Shown: positions 6,955 to 15,982, counted from the stretch's first letter. The stretch: DNA of 64,000 nucleotides from Citrobacter arsenatis (GCF_004353845.1 NZ_CP037864.1:4402001-4466000), one strand, 5' to 3'. Notes: generated by a model not told the origin, from the letters alone. A program made the numbers and translations.

Positions 6955-9167
6955 GACCATTCCTCAGAATTTGCGCCAGACATCGGTGAAAATGTTCCCA
7001 TACGCGGATAAAAAGGGTTATCCGCCGTCGTTAAGCGATATGCAGTGGTATTGTTCATCGTCAGGGCATATCCCCAGGCCGGCGTCGTTCTTAATCTTTT
7101 ATAGATAAGATCCATTTCATTGACTTTATCGAAGCCTTCCTGGAGAAAACGCCTTACTGCATTCATTGAATTTTGCGCCACCATATATTTTAAGGCAGAG
7201 TTACCCTCTGCCATGTCACCCCCACTGGCATTAAATCGGCTAAATATCTGGAACCATTCCCGTTGCGTCTGGATGGATTGTAAAACGACAATAATCGCTT
7301 GTTTGCGCTCCTGATAAATATCGATAAAATAATCACCACGATTATCAAAATCAAAATGATCTGCGGTGTCATGGCGGGTAAGCAAGTAGAGTAATATTCC
7401 TTTGGCCTCAGGGGTACGCATCAGAAGTAAATCAGGGCTCTTAATAATATTTGCTGCCAACTGATTTCTTCTTTCCGATTTATCAAAGGCGGATTCAATA
7501 CTTTCTACCAAGTTAGTATATTTTTCTTTTATTGTAACTAATGTTTCTTGTGAACTTTTAAGCCCTTTAGCTATTGATTCCTCCATATCTGAAAGCAATA
7601 AGACACTAACCTGGGTAAATGCTTTGAAGGCATCTTTTGCCACTATTTCGAAAAAAGCGTAGTCTAATCCATACAACTGATAAATGAGCCATTTTGAAAA
7701 TTCATAAAATTTGTCAAAATCCACTTCGGCTTCAAAGCTACCTTTTGCCCCGAGTCCGACACAGAGGCTGGCCGCGATCTTGAAACAAAACTTACCGTTA
7801 ACAAAATCACACTGAAAAGTACCACCAATTCCGGCGCCGGCCATTCCGACCAGGCTTTCAGTAAAGGTACAAAAATCGGCGAACTCGTTAGCTTCTTTGG
7901 CATCATCTCCGGTCTTGCCCTGGCGTACGGTAAGTTCCGGCGGCTGCAACCACTGTACTCCACCTGCGAGCTTTAGTTCTGCGCGCGCGCCGCCAAAAGC
8001 CTCTGCGCTCACTTTGGCGCCATCTTCGTTTTCCTCTCTGGCCTTATGGAAGGTTGCACCGCTCACATGCCGTTCGCTAAATCTCGGTAGACGCCCGGCG
8101 CTGTTACCCATAATCATTTGCTTACCGCCATAGGTGGTAATCTGCAATTGCGCTTCTGCCTGGGCAGAGGCCCCCACAAAGCCAATCAGTGAGGTTTTCA
8201 GATAAACTCTGAGCATTCCCATTTTTAATGGTTCAGTTCGATTTTCAGGCTGAAATGTCAGGCTCCAGCCGACGCGATCCGGAAGATAAAATGTCGTTTC
8301 AACAATGCCAGAAGCCAGAGAAAGCGTGGCCTTAAACTCACCTTTGATGGCCAACTCGCCCGTTGATGGGTCCCATTCGGCAGAAGCCGCCAAATTAGAC
8401 GTGCAGCGCATGAACTGCGCACCCGCTGAAAAATCGATAAACTGACCAATTTCTTTATGCGAAACCAGACTGTTATTCCAGCTTTCTGCCCAGCCCGTTA
8501 ACGTCTCATCTATTAATTTCTTGTCGATTGGATCAAAAAGGTTTACACCTTTATTTTCGAACTCCAAATCTTTAATCTGCTTTTTTAATTTAGAAACTGA
8601 TATTCCTGTTATATTACCATTTTCTCTTTTTAGGATACTATCCGCATCCGATTGTTTAAACTTTACTTTATGTCTGACTCCTGCTCCTAAATTATCAACA
8701 TATCCTTTTTTTGCAAAAGCATAGCGTTTCTTAGTGCCAGCGCCACCATTTTTTCGAGAGATAGGGATGAGCTCAACCACATCATCATAACCAGCACCTT
8801 CGGATTCAAACTTACCAATTACTTTTTGTAAAGCATCCCTTTTGCCGGTTAAATTAGCTTCTTGATTAGAAATATTAGTTTCTTTGTCAGTAAGTGCAGA
8901 ACTTTCCTCTATTTTTGAATTTAACACACCAAACTCTTCAATAGCTTTAGAATATTCCTCGTTAGCCTGATGAAATTCATCAACCGCCGTCATTATTTCA
9001 CTGGCATGCTCATCAATATTTTTCGCTGCTGCCGTCGTTAAGAATAATAACTCCTGACTTTCAGTGCAATAATATATATCACATGATTCATGTGATATAT
9101 GTACGGTATTATTTTCTTTTTTACTTAACTGATTCTCTGCTACGGGTAATGTGGATGTATCGCTCAT
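6951..9167 (-). CDS. Large T6SS-cargo candidate protein A (738 aa)
   Basis: I cannot assign a named family. The protein lacks a signal peptide. It has a cysteine-bearing strand near residues 29-34, a long charged helical region (about 50-125), SAGAQFMR at 247-254, a glycine/alanine-rich central part with AEAFGGAR, YQLYGLDY, and a C-terminal ERKQA..QSIQTQREW block followed by RRFLQEGF. It is a diverged paralog of the 774-residue protein at 1656-3980. The central layout vaguely recalls large VasX/BTH_I2691-type T6SS effectors, which I cannot confirm. It lies right after the VgrG tail, which carries a transthyretin-like extension of the kind that recruits cargo. I therefore read it as an effector candidate. 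Confidence 0.8.
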   Translation of the reverse strand: MSDTSTLPVAENQLSKKENNTVHISHESCDIYYCTESQELLFLTTAAAKNIDEHASEIMTAVDEFHQANEEYSKAIEEFGVLNSKIEESSALTDKETNISNQEANLTGKRDALQKVIGKFESEGAGYDDVVELIPISRKNGGAGTKKRYAFAKKGYVDNLGAGVRHKVKFKQSDADSILKRENGNITGISVSKLKKQIKDLEFENKGVNLFDPIDKKLIDETLTGWAESWNNSLVSHKEIGQFIDFSAGAQFMRCTSNLAASAEWDPSTGELAIKGEFKATLSLASGIVETTFYLPDRVGWSLTFQPENRTEPLKMGMLRVYLKTSLIGFVGASAQAEAQLQITTYGGKQMIMGNSAGRLPRFSERHVSGATFHKAREENEDGAKVSAEAFGGARAELKLAGGVQWLQPPELTVRQGKTGDDAKEANEFADFCTFTESLVGMAGAGIGGTFQCDFVNGKFCFKIAASLCVGLGAKGSFEAEVDFDKFYEFSKWLIYQLYGLDYAFFEIVAKDAFKAFTQVSVLLLSDMEESIAKGLKSSQETLVTIKEKYTNLVESIESAFDKSERRNQLAANIIKSPDLLLMRTPEAKGILLYLLTRHDTADHFDFDNRGDYFIDIYQERKQAIIVVLQSIQTQREWFQIFSRFNASGGDMAEGNSALKYMVAQNSMNAVRRFLQEGFDKVNEMDLIYKRLRTTPAWGYALTMNNTTAYRLTTADNPFYPRMGTFSPMSGANSEEWS

Positions 9168-9182
9168 GATACCAACCTGGTT

Positions 9183-10055
9183 TTATTCAAAGAATAATTT
9201 CATAGTCTGAGGTTCAAGGCCGTAATGAGATTGGGTATATCCATTCTCATCAGTCACACCACGAATAGTTTCACCACTTTCAGTTTCAATACGATATTTT
9301 ATGTAAGGTTTAGGCTTACCATCCCCTTTGTCAACGATCTGAAAAGAACCATTCATAGGGTATTTATATTGCGGGTCAGAAACACTCATCGGCTTAAGCG
9401 CTTTTTCAAGGATGCCTACACCACCCCACTGGATATCAAGACTTTTTAGCTTAAGACTCCCCGGTGCGCCAAGCTCGATGGATCCATCTTTGATTTTTAT
9501 ATACGCCCCGCCAGTGCTGGTGAGCGTAATCCCCTGCTGAGCGTTTAAAACAACTTCGCCATTAACGCTATTAATATTCATTGTTTTATCTGACTGCAAT
9601 CGCATCGCATCAGTTTGCGCCTGAATATCGATCATTCCTCTGGCAGCAAAAATTTTCATACCCATTTTTTGGGCAAACAGACTAATTGCTTCTCCGGCGG
9701 CAACGGTCAGACGTTTAAACAACGTCAGATCTGCATTTTCTCCCGTTGTGACAGTTAAAGAATGGCCCGTGGTGAGCTGTATATTTTTGGGTGTGGCCAC
9801 ACCTATACCAGCAGGGGCATTCAGTAACAAACCCGCTCCTTTTAATTGCGCCAGCGTTTTCGTCAGTTCCTGCTGTGAAGCAATATCAGCATCAAGTGAA
9901 CCGGATACCTTGGCGCTACTCGCTAACGCTGTAACCAGTTCGAGTGCATTTTGCAGCTCAGCAATTGCAGCCCGCATGTCCAACATCTCTCCCTGGGCCT
10001 GCGGCTGGTTATAAGCACTAATTAAGACCCCTTTACCGCAGCGCACGCCCCGCAT
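9183..10055 (-). pseudogene. VgrG C-terminal fragment: DUF2345 plus transthyretin-like tail
   Basis: This reading frame continues VgrG after its premature stop at 10033-10035, in a different phase. Homology begins at about GKGVLISAYNQPQAQ. A helical linker, a DUF2345-type repeat region (many short beta strands) and a C-terminal Ig/transthyretin-like piece with YIKYRIETESGE and VTDENGYTQ follow. Such tails on VgrG are known to recruit effectors. The frame is open upstream to 10124, but that stretch is out of phase with VgrG and reads as nonsense. An ATG exists at 10055 with only a weak ribosome site. It could still be made as a separate polypeptide, but it most simply represents the 3' part of a disrupted vgrG. 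Confidence 0.75.
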
Positions 10056-11643
10056 CCACGTTATGCCCCAAGTTAAGCTGCGTCTTCCCGCCGTACTCGG
10101 TACTGAGCTTGACGTGTTCCTCACCCCGTTTGTCTTCCATGCGCAGCTTGTTGTTCGCGGGCGTGCGGATGACGTTGCGGGTATGGTTTGCCTGTGTCAC
10201 GTGGTCAGGATGCCGGGAGTCATGCAGCGCATGCGCGATATAGGGTCGGTCCGGGTCACCTTCATGGAACGCCACCGCCACTTCTGTGCCCTGTATCAGC
10301 GGGAAGTGAATACCGTAAGTGTCGCCGCCGTAGGGTTTGGCAAGGCGCAGCAGCATGCTCTCGTAACCCTGCTGTTTGCTGTCCCGGTCTGCATCGAACT
10401 TCACCCGGTACAGCCCCTCCGCCGTCTGATGCGCGTAGATATCCCCGCTCTTCGGGCTGCTGACCCGTGCTGTCAGCGTGCCGCTGACCTTCGGCCTTGC
10501 CTTCAGTGCCGGACGCCAGCACTGCGTCTCACTGTACGGGACCGCCGCCAGCGACACTTTCAGCGCATCCTTCCTGCTGCCGCTGAACCCCGCCCGGACC
10601 ACCACCACCGGCTGCTGCAGCACGTCCGGCAGCGTCGACGGCACGCTGCTGTCCGTTATCGTCAGCACCTGTCCCGGACGCAACCCCGCATCCGTGCTGA
10701 AACCCGTTATCAGCGTCTGCTCTGCAAGAAACCGCTCATGGTCCAGTCGCGCCCAGAAGTTCCCGGTTTCCGGCGCAGGAGAAAATGCCTCCCCGGTTTC
10801 AAGATGCCGCGGTTTGTAGTGATACACCTCGCCATAACATATTTCCTCACCTTCGCCGCCGGTAATATCCGCCCTCGCCGACTGCAGCACCTTCTGCGCT
10901 TCGCGGTGGTTATAGTCTTTTGTTGTCACTCCCGCCGGCGCCACCTGGTGCAGAATGTTCAGTCCCCAGACGGAGTCCGCCCCGCTGTCATTCATCCCTG
11001 ACGGGCTGTCCAGCGCCAGCCGTTTATCAAACTCATAGGCGCTTTGCTGGTCTGCAAAATGCACCACTTCCGTCCGCGTGTCCGGCTGAAGCGTGAAGAA
11101 GTAAAATATCCCCACTTCCGCCAGCAGACGTTCAATGAACGCCAGGTCGCTCTCCTGATACTGATTTATCTGTTCACGCTTCGGATAACTCTGCGTCAGC
11201 GTAAATTCATACTCCCAGCCGTGCAGGGCATGCTCCTGCAGGATTTCACCCACCACTTCCGGCACAGATTTGTTTATGAAGAAGCGGTGCGTACGGAACT
11301 GTTTATCCAACAGAGAGAGATAAGGCGTTAACGTAATATGATATCTTGCTTCATCGGCAGAGCCAGATAAGCGTTGAAAATCAGTTATCACACCATGGAC
11401 TATTTTTTGCGTCGTCATGAATCCCAGCTTGCCACCATTCATCGTCAATGTTGCCACCTGACGCAAAAATTGATTGGCTTGAATATCTTTATCCGTACTG
11501 GTAAACAAAATATCATAGTAATAATTTCGGCTCAGTCCTTCTGAACCATTGAAATCCTCAACATCCAACACAGAAGAACAAGAAGGAATAGATAGAAAAT
11601 ATCGATTAAGCGTAGTTGCCATTGTTTGCTGTGACTTATCCAT
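10033..11643 (-). CDS. vgrG: T6SS spike protein VgrG, truncated after the gp27/gp5 core
   Basis: VgrG (TssI) trimers cap the Hcp tube and carry effectors. The 536 residues cover the gp27-like part and the gp5 OB-fold (LAKPYGGDTYGIHFPL, EVAVAFHEGDPDRPYIAHALHD), then stop just after LNLGHNVDAGRALR. Full-length enterobacterial VgrGs, as I remember them, continue in frame through RGEGFELRTD and WGA.RAGKG. Here that junction is lost and the remainder sits in another frame. I chose the ATG at 11643 because GGAG lies eight bases upstream; a GTG seven codons earlier lacks a ribosome site. Roughly the first 110 codons are AT-rich and the rest GC-rich, so the gene looks mosaic. Confidence 0.85.
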   Translation of the reverse strand: MDKSQQTMATTLNRYFLSIPSCSSVLDVEDFNGSEGLSRNYYYDILFTSTDKDIQANQFLRQVATLTMNGGKLGFMTTQKIVHGVITDFQRLSGSADEARYHITLTPYLSLLDKQFRTHRFFINKSVPEVVGEILQEHALHGWEYEFTLTQSYPKREQINQYQESDLAFIERLLAEVGIFYFFTLQPDTRTEVVHFADQQSAYEFDKRLALDSPSGMNDSGADSVWGLNILHQVAPAGVTTKDYNHREAQKVLQSARADITGGEGEEICYGEVYHYKPRHLETGEAFSPAPETGNFWARLDHERFLAEQTLITGFSTDAGLRPGQVLTITDSSVPSTLPDVLQQPVVVVRAGFSGSRKDALKVSLAAVPYSETQCWRPALKARPKVSGTLTARVSSPKSGDIYAHQTAEGLYRVKFDADRDSKQQGYESMLLRLAKPYGGDTYGIHFPLIQGTEVAVAFHEGDPDRPYIAHALHDSRHPDHVTQANHTRNVIRTPANNKLRMEDKRGEEHVKLSTEYGGKTQLNLGHNVDAGRALR

Positions 11644-11685
11644 AAGATTGACTCCGTTTAACACACTTTATTTTCCATTAAAAAA

Positions 11686-12153
11686 TCATTTATCCATCGC
11701 AGAATAAGGCCTCGCTATTTCCAGATCGGTAAGATGGATGTTATAAATACAATCGTTAGAGACATCCACTCCACTAACAACACTTCGTGGCCTATCATTT
11801 GAATAACACCTCCCTAACGTATACGTAACTATAAACTGGCCACCATCTGGAAAAGTATAAAAATCGGGTGTTATGCACCATTTATTATCAAGAAGAATGA
11901 GCGGTGGGTTTGGCATGAATTTTTCATTACCAAAACCAGCACCTCTACGAGTAATCGTAATGATATCTGGTTTGTATTCTTCAGAGTCCTTCACCCAGAA
12001 GCAGATATTTTTTCCAATCATGCTAACCACTGTTTCTTCATCAGTAAACGATCTGTCACCATATCCTGGACACCCGGTGAGAAATACCGGACTGTAACTC
12101 AGCAAAGTTACATTAATTAACCTCTTAGCTCTTTTTACCAAAGAAGTCCTCAC
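11686..12153 (-). CDS. Putative T6SS-linked periplasmic lipoprotein (paralog 2)
   Basis: This short protein of up to 155 residues has a signal peptide ending FLTGC and then PGYGD. It is a clear paralog of the neighbour at 12265-12714, sharing LLSYS.VFLTGCPGYGD, VVSMIGKNICFWV, DIITITRRG, PPLILLDNKWCITP and the C-terminal PYSAMDK. I recall this lipoprotein type being labelled as putative T6SS immunity in enterobacteria, but cannot verify that here. The start is uncertain: GTG at 12153 or TTG at 12141, the latter preceded by AGGA. Two copies next to a small HExxH protein fit the pattern of an immunity gene duplicated beside a toxin. Confidence 0.75.
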   Translation of the reverse strand: MRTSLVKRAKRLINVTLLSYSPVFLTGCPGYGDRSFTDEETVVSMIGKNICFWVKDSEEYKPDIITITRRGAGFGNEKFMPNPPLILLDNKWCITPDFYTFPDGGQFIVTYTLGRCYSNDRPRSVVSGVDVSNDCIYNIHLTDLEIARPYSAMDK

Positions 12154-12264
12154 CGTGCTTATCTAATGACATTTTTATAGCAAGCTCCATATAAAACCAT
12201 ATGGGCTCATTCTCTTTAATAACCCATAGTGAAGTCATTATGATTTATACATACTTGATGTGTT

Positions 12265-12714
12265 TTACCTATCCATCTCAGAATATGGTCGTATGATCTC
12301 CATATCGGTAAGATGAAAATTGTGGACATTCCCATTAGAGACTTCCACACCACTAACAACGCGCTGCGGTCGGCCATCTAAACTATCATTTGGTAGGCTA
12401 TAGGAAACGATAAACTGCCCCTTATCTGGGAAAATATAAAAATTTGGAGTAATACACCATTTATCGTCAATCAATATCAATGGTGGATCTATAGTGAATT
12501 TTTCCCTTCCGAATTCAGATCCTCGTTGTGTGATAGTAATGATACTGGGTTTATGTTTCGCAGAGTCATAAACCCAGAAACAGACATTTTCCCCAACCAT
12601 GCTAACCACAGCTTCCTTATCAAGAAGTAACACATCCCCATATCCTGGACATCCGGTGAGAAATACCAGACTGTAACTCAACAGACTGAAACAAAAAAAC
12701 AATCTACTTTTCAT
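12265..12714 (-). CDS. Putative T6SS-linked periplasmic lipoprotein (paralog 1)
   Basis: This is a 149-residue lipoprotein with lipobox FLTGC followed by PGYGD, related throughout to the gene at 11686-12153. The ATG at 12714 overlaps the stop of the HExxH gene (TGATG), so the two are likely translationally coupled and act together. An in-frame GTG lies just upstream. The mature part is a small, beta-rich, cysteine-poor domain. By position and export it would be suited to neutralise a periplasm-acting toxin. That role is inferred. Confidence 0.75.
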   Translation of the reverse strand: MKSRLFFCFSLLSYSLVFLTGCPGYGDVLLLDKEAVVSMVGENVCFWVYDSAKHKPSIITITQRGSEFGREKFTIDPPLILIDDKWCITPNFYIFPDKGQFIVSYSLPNDSLDGRPQRVVSGVEVSNGNVHNFHLTDMEIIRPYSEMDR

Positions 12715-13244
12715 CACCAGGGGAATCCTCGAAGAGTATTCCTATAAGATTCTCGGATTACACTTTCATGAATATCCCCATCTAAAGTTATATTATGATT
12801 GAAGCGCATATCCAGCCACGTTCTATATCCACTCTTTTGTAGAATAAAACTATCCGCAATAATTTGAGCCTGCTGCTCCATAGGGTACTCACTTAGAAGT
12901 CGCCCATCCAGTTTATATCGATAACTGACTAACCAACTCACCAGGCCTCTACAGATAACATTCATACCTTTTTCTCGTTGCCAGACATGACTCATTTCAT
13001 GGATAAATAAGTGTTGATAATGGGATAATGTCTGAGAAAAATCATCCCGGTACTGATTGCGAAAGTAAATCTCACCGTCAGGCGTCATCGCCGTATTCGA
13101 ATCCTGTAAATTAAAAGGCAAATAACTGTCCCTGTGGATCCACACTTTATGATACTGGAGAGTGGAACCAAATACAGACTTTGCCAGTTCAACCTCTCCA
13201 GAGGTAAGTCTTCTGAGACCACCTTCCTTAATATTATTTGGCAC
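12714..13244 (-). CDS. Small HExxH zinc-peptidase-like protein in the T6SS cluster
   Basis: About 176 residues, with a metal-binding helix LFIHEMSHVWQ (H84, E85, H88 in the longer numbering) and a plausible third ligand in EYPMEQQAQIIADSF (E125), as in gluzincin-type folds. Proteins like this are sometimes labelled Vgr-related in T6SS loci; that label is from memory. No signal peptide is visible. The frame is open from a TTG at 13250, but a GTG at 13244 has GGAG seven bases upstream inside the end of clpV, so I use that start. It overlaps clpV by 11 bases and is coupled to the following lipoprotein gene. It may be a peptidase effector or a processing factor. Confidence 0.7.
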   Translation of the reverse strand: MPNNIKEGGLRRLTSGEVELAKSVFGSTLQYHKVWIHRDSYLPFNLQDSNTAMTPDGEIYFRNQYRDDFSQTLSHYQHLFIHEMSHVWQREKGMNVICRGLVSWLVSYRYKLDGRLLSEYPMEQQAQIIADSFILQKSGYRTWLDMRFNHNITLDGDIHESVIRESYRNTLRGFPW

Positions 13245-15861
13245 TCTCAAACTCCATTATGATGCCCTTGAACTCATCCCAGCTAAGGATCAGAGAGTGT
13301 GGTTTTTGCTGCCGGGAAAGATACGTTAACAACTGCTGGCTAAGCACAGGCAAGATTTGTTGGTTGAGCAGACTATCAATATTCCTCGCCCCCGTATCCG
13401 GTAGCAGACAGGCTGTTGTGAGAACATCAAAAAGGCTCTCGGATATCGTCGTGGTGATGCCGTAGTGACGCAGTAGTCGCTGGCTAACCTGATCCAGTTT
13501 CATTTGTACAATCGTACGTAACGCAGGTTCACTGAGCGGATGGTAGATAACCGTCTGAAAGCGGGCCAGTAGTGCTGGCTGGAAGTGATCGCGCAAAAGT
13601 GGGCGCAGCAGTTCGTGCAACTCAGACTCTGTGGTTTCCGGCTGTTCTTCCAGCATCTGCATTACAGAGTCGCCGCCAAGATTGGAGGTCATCAAAATAA
13701 CGGTATTGCGAAAATCAATTTCACGGCCTTCGCCGTCACGCATGAAACCACGGTCAAATACCTGGTAAAACAGATTCATGACGTCGCGATGCGCTTTTTC
13801 TACTTCGTCCAACAGTACCACGCTATAGGGGCGTTTTCGCACCGCCTCGGTCAGGATCCCTCCCTGACCATAACCCACATATCCCGGAGGTGAGCCTTTT
13901 AGCTGGCTCACGGTGTGCGGCTCCTGATATTCAGACAGATTAATCGTAATCAACGATTTTTCACCGCCAAACAGAATGTCAGCCAGAGCCAGCGCCGTCT
14001 CCGTTTTGCCGGTTCCACTTGGTCCAGTAAGCAGGAACACACCCTGTGGGCCGTTTTCCGGCGTAAGTCCTGTTTTTGATGCCCGCAGCCGCTGTGCGAT
14101 AGTATTCAACGCATAATCCTGCCCGACAACACGTTCTCCCATCTGGGTTTCAAGCGTCAGCAAGTCTGCCTGGGAGTCCTTCATTAATGATGACAATGGT
14201 ACACCGGTCCAGTCGGCGATTACCGTAGCAACGGTGCGCGCGTCTACATCCGGAAACAGCAAAGGATGGCCCTGCTGAAGCATACTTAGCTGCTGCTGCA
14301 ACTCAACCGTTTCCGCCTGACGAGAAATGTCACTGCGGCTGGCCAGCAGTTGCTCAGTGAGCGTTAATTCCTGACCGTATTGGGTTTCGCGTTCATACAG
14401 TTCGACTAGCAGACGATTTTCCCGCTGTTCAATGGTGGCCAGCCTTTCACCATGCTGACCATTTCCTACCGCGAGATCTGCAAGCAACGCCTGCTTTTCA
14501 ATTTCAAGCGCGGTGATCTCTGACTTCAAACGCGTCAGTGGTTCAGGAACGGTATCAAGGCTCATCCGCACTCTTGCACCTGCGGTATCCAACAGGTCGA
14601 CGGCTTTGTCAGGTAATTGCCGGCCAGTAAGATAACGGCGAGAGAGCGTAACGGCGGCTTTCACCGCTTCGTCGGTGATGTGAACACCATGATGCTCTGC
14701 ATAGCGTGATTTCAGACCACGCAGCATTAAACAGGCAGTGTCATCATCCGGCTCATCAACTTTAACCATCTGAAAACGCCGTTCCAGCGCAGCATCACGC
14801 TCAAAATACTGTTTATATTCGCTCCATGTGGTCGCCGCGATAGTTCGTAGTTCACCTCTGGCCAGAGCAGGTTTTAGCAGGTTGGCTGCGTCTGCCCCCC
14901 CCGCCTGGTTACCAGCCCCGATGATGGTATGTGCTTCATCGATAAAGAGCAGAACAGGCGTTGGCGATTGCTGAACGGCATCAATGATATTTTTTAACCG
15001 CTGCTCAAACTCACCTTTCACCTCGGCACCTGCTTGTAACAGCCCAAGATCTAGCGTGCGTAATGTTACTGTTTTCAGGCTATCCGGCACGTTACCTTCA
15101 GCAATACGCAGCGCCAGACCTTCCACCAGAGCGGTTTTGCCGACGCCGGGTTCCCCGACCAGAATGGGATTGTTTTTTCGCCGACGGGACAACACATCCA
15201 CCATTTGACGGATTTCATTATCGCGACCAAATACCGGGTCAATATCGCCGGCACGCGCTTTCGCGGTCACGTCCAGCGTAAATTTATCGAGCACGCCTTG
15301 TAATGCTGGCGACAATGTCGACTGAGCCAGGTCAGGACGCGGTTCATCATCAGGAGAAACCTGTGCCAGAGCGGCTTCTTGCTGTCTCTCAGGACGTTCA
15401 TCCGACTGCATATTTAATAGCGGCAGGAGGCGTTCCAGTTGAGTATGTCCGGCGCTCAGAAGAGGCCACAGGCCATCACACTTCAGTAGCGAAGGCTTTC
15501 CTACCAGCGCCATCAGTAGATGCACACCACGTATCTGCGAATTTTCATCCGTTGCGGCACATAGCCACGCTTGTTGCATTAAAGAAAGGAGCGCATCAGA
15601 CAACTGCGGGCGGCTTTTCACGCAACGAGGCTGAGCATCCAGATGCGTCAGCAGCGATTGCCAGAGATTGTCGATATCCCATTCATAACGACGAGCAATG
15701 ACAGTAATATCGCCCTCCCCCTGCTCCAACAGCTTTAGTAACCAGTGCTCGGGAGCGATTTCTGCATGTGCTCGCGTCTGACATAACGATGCCGCCGCTT
15801 CAAGGGCCTGGGCACAATAGGGGTTGAGACGTCGTAATAACACTGCTGACTGGTGTTCCAT
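13234..15861 (-). CDS. clpV: T6SS sheath-recycling ATPase ClpV (TssH)
   Basis: This 875-residue Hsp100/Clp AAA+ protein uses ATP to unfold and recycle the contracted TssB-TssC sheath in the cytoplasm. An N-terminal domain (about 1-150) precedes AAA1, with Walker A GEPGVGKT at 236-243 and Walker B FIDEAH. A middle coiled region and AAA2 follow, with GPSGTGKTETAL and LLDEVEKAH. The length is typical of ClpV. It follows hcp after a 160-base gap containing a strong terminator, so it depends on read-through or a local promoter. Its 3' end overlaps the small HExxH gene. Confidence 0.97.
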   Translation of the reverse strand: MEHQSAVLLRRLNPYCAQALEAAASLCQTRAHAEIAPEHWLLKLLEQGEGDITVIARRYEWDIDNLWQSLLTHLDAQPRCVKSRPQLSDALLSLMQQAWLCAATDENSQIRGVHLLMALVGKPSLLKCDGLWPLLSAGHTQLERLLPLLNMQSDERPERQQEAALAQVSPDDEPRPDLAQSTLSPALQGVLDKFTLDVTAKARAGDIDPVFGRDNEIRQMVDVLSRRRKNNPILVGEPGVGKTALVEGLALRIAEGNVPDSLKTVTLRTLDLGLLQAGAEVKGEFEQRLKNIIDAVQQSPTPVLLFIDEAHTIIGAGNQAGGADAANLLKPALARGELRTIAATTWSEYKQYFERDAALERRFQMVKVDEPDDDTACLMLRGLKSRYAEHHGVHITDEAVKAAVTLSRRYLTGRQLPDKAVDLLDTAGARVRMSLDTVPEPLTRLKSEITALEIEKQALLADLAVGNGQHGERLATIEQRENRLLVELYERETQYGQELTLTEQLLASRSDISRQAETVELQQQLSMLQQGHPLLFPDVDARTVATVIADWTGVPLSSLMKDSQADLLTLETQMGERVVGQDYALNTIAQRLRASKTGLTPENGPQGVFLLTGPSGTGKTETALALADILFGGEKSLITINLSEYQEPHTVSQLKGSPPGYVGYGQGGILTEAVRKRPYSVVLLDEVEKAHRDVMNLFYQVFDRGFMRDGEGREIDFRNTVILMTSNLGGDSVMQMLEEQPETTESELHELLRPLLRDHFQPALLARFQTVIYHPLSEPALRTIVQMKLDQVSQRLLRHYGITTTISESLFDVLTTACLLPDTGARNIDSLLNQQILPVLSQQLLTYLSRQQKPHSLILSWDEFKGIIMEFESAK

Positions 15862-15982
15862 TTGCTTCCTGACTCCCTGTATTCAGGCACGCTACCGCCC
15901 GTGGCCGTAATCCAATGCCCATAAGGTAATAGTGACGTTGATACTCTCTGCTAACCCCCCGCCCCGGACGCTCAGCAGAGGC

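Noticed and set aside
10063..11001. 312-codon open frame on the plus strand opposite vgrG
   Set aside because: It is antisense to a GC-rich conserved gene; the translation is arginine-rich, without domains or a ribosome site. It is a codon-bias shadow.
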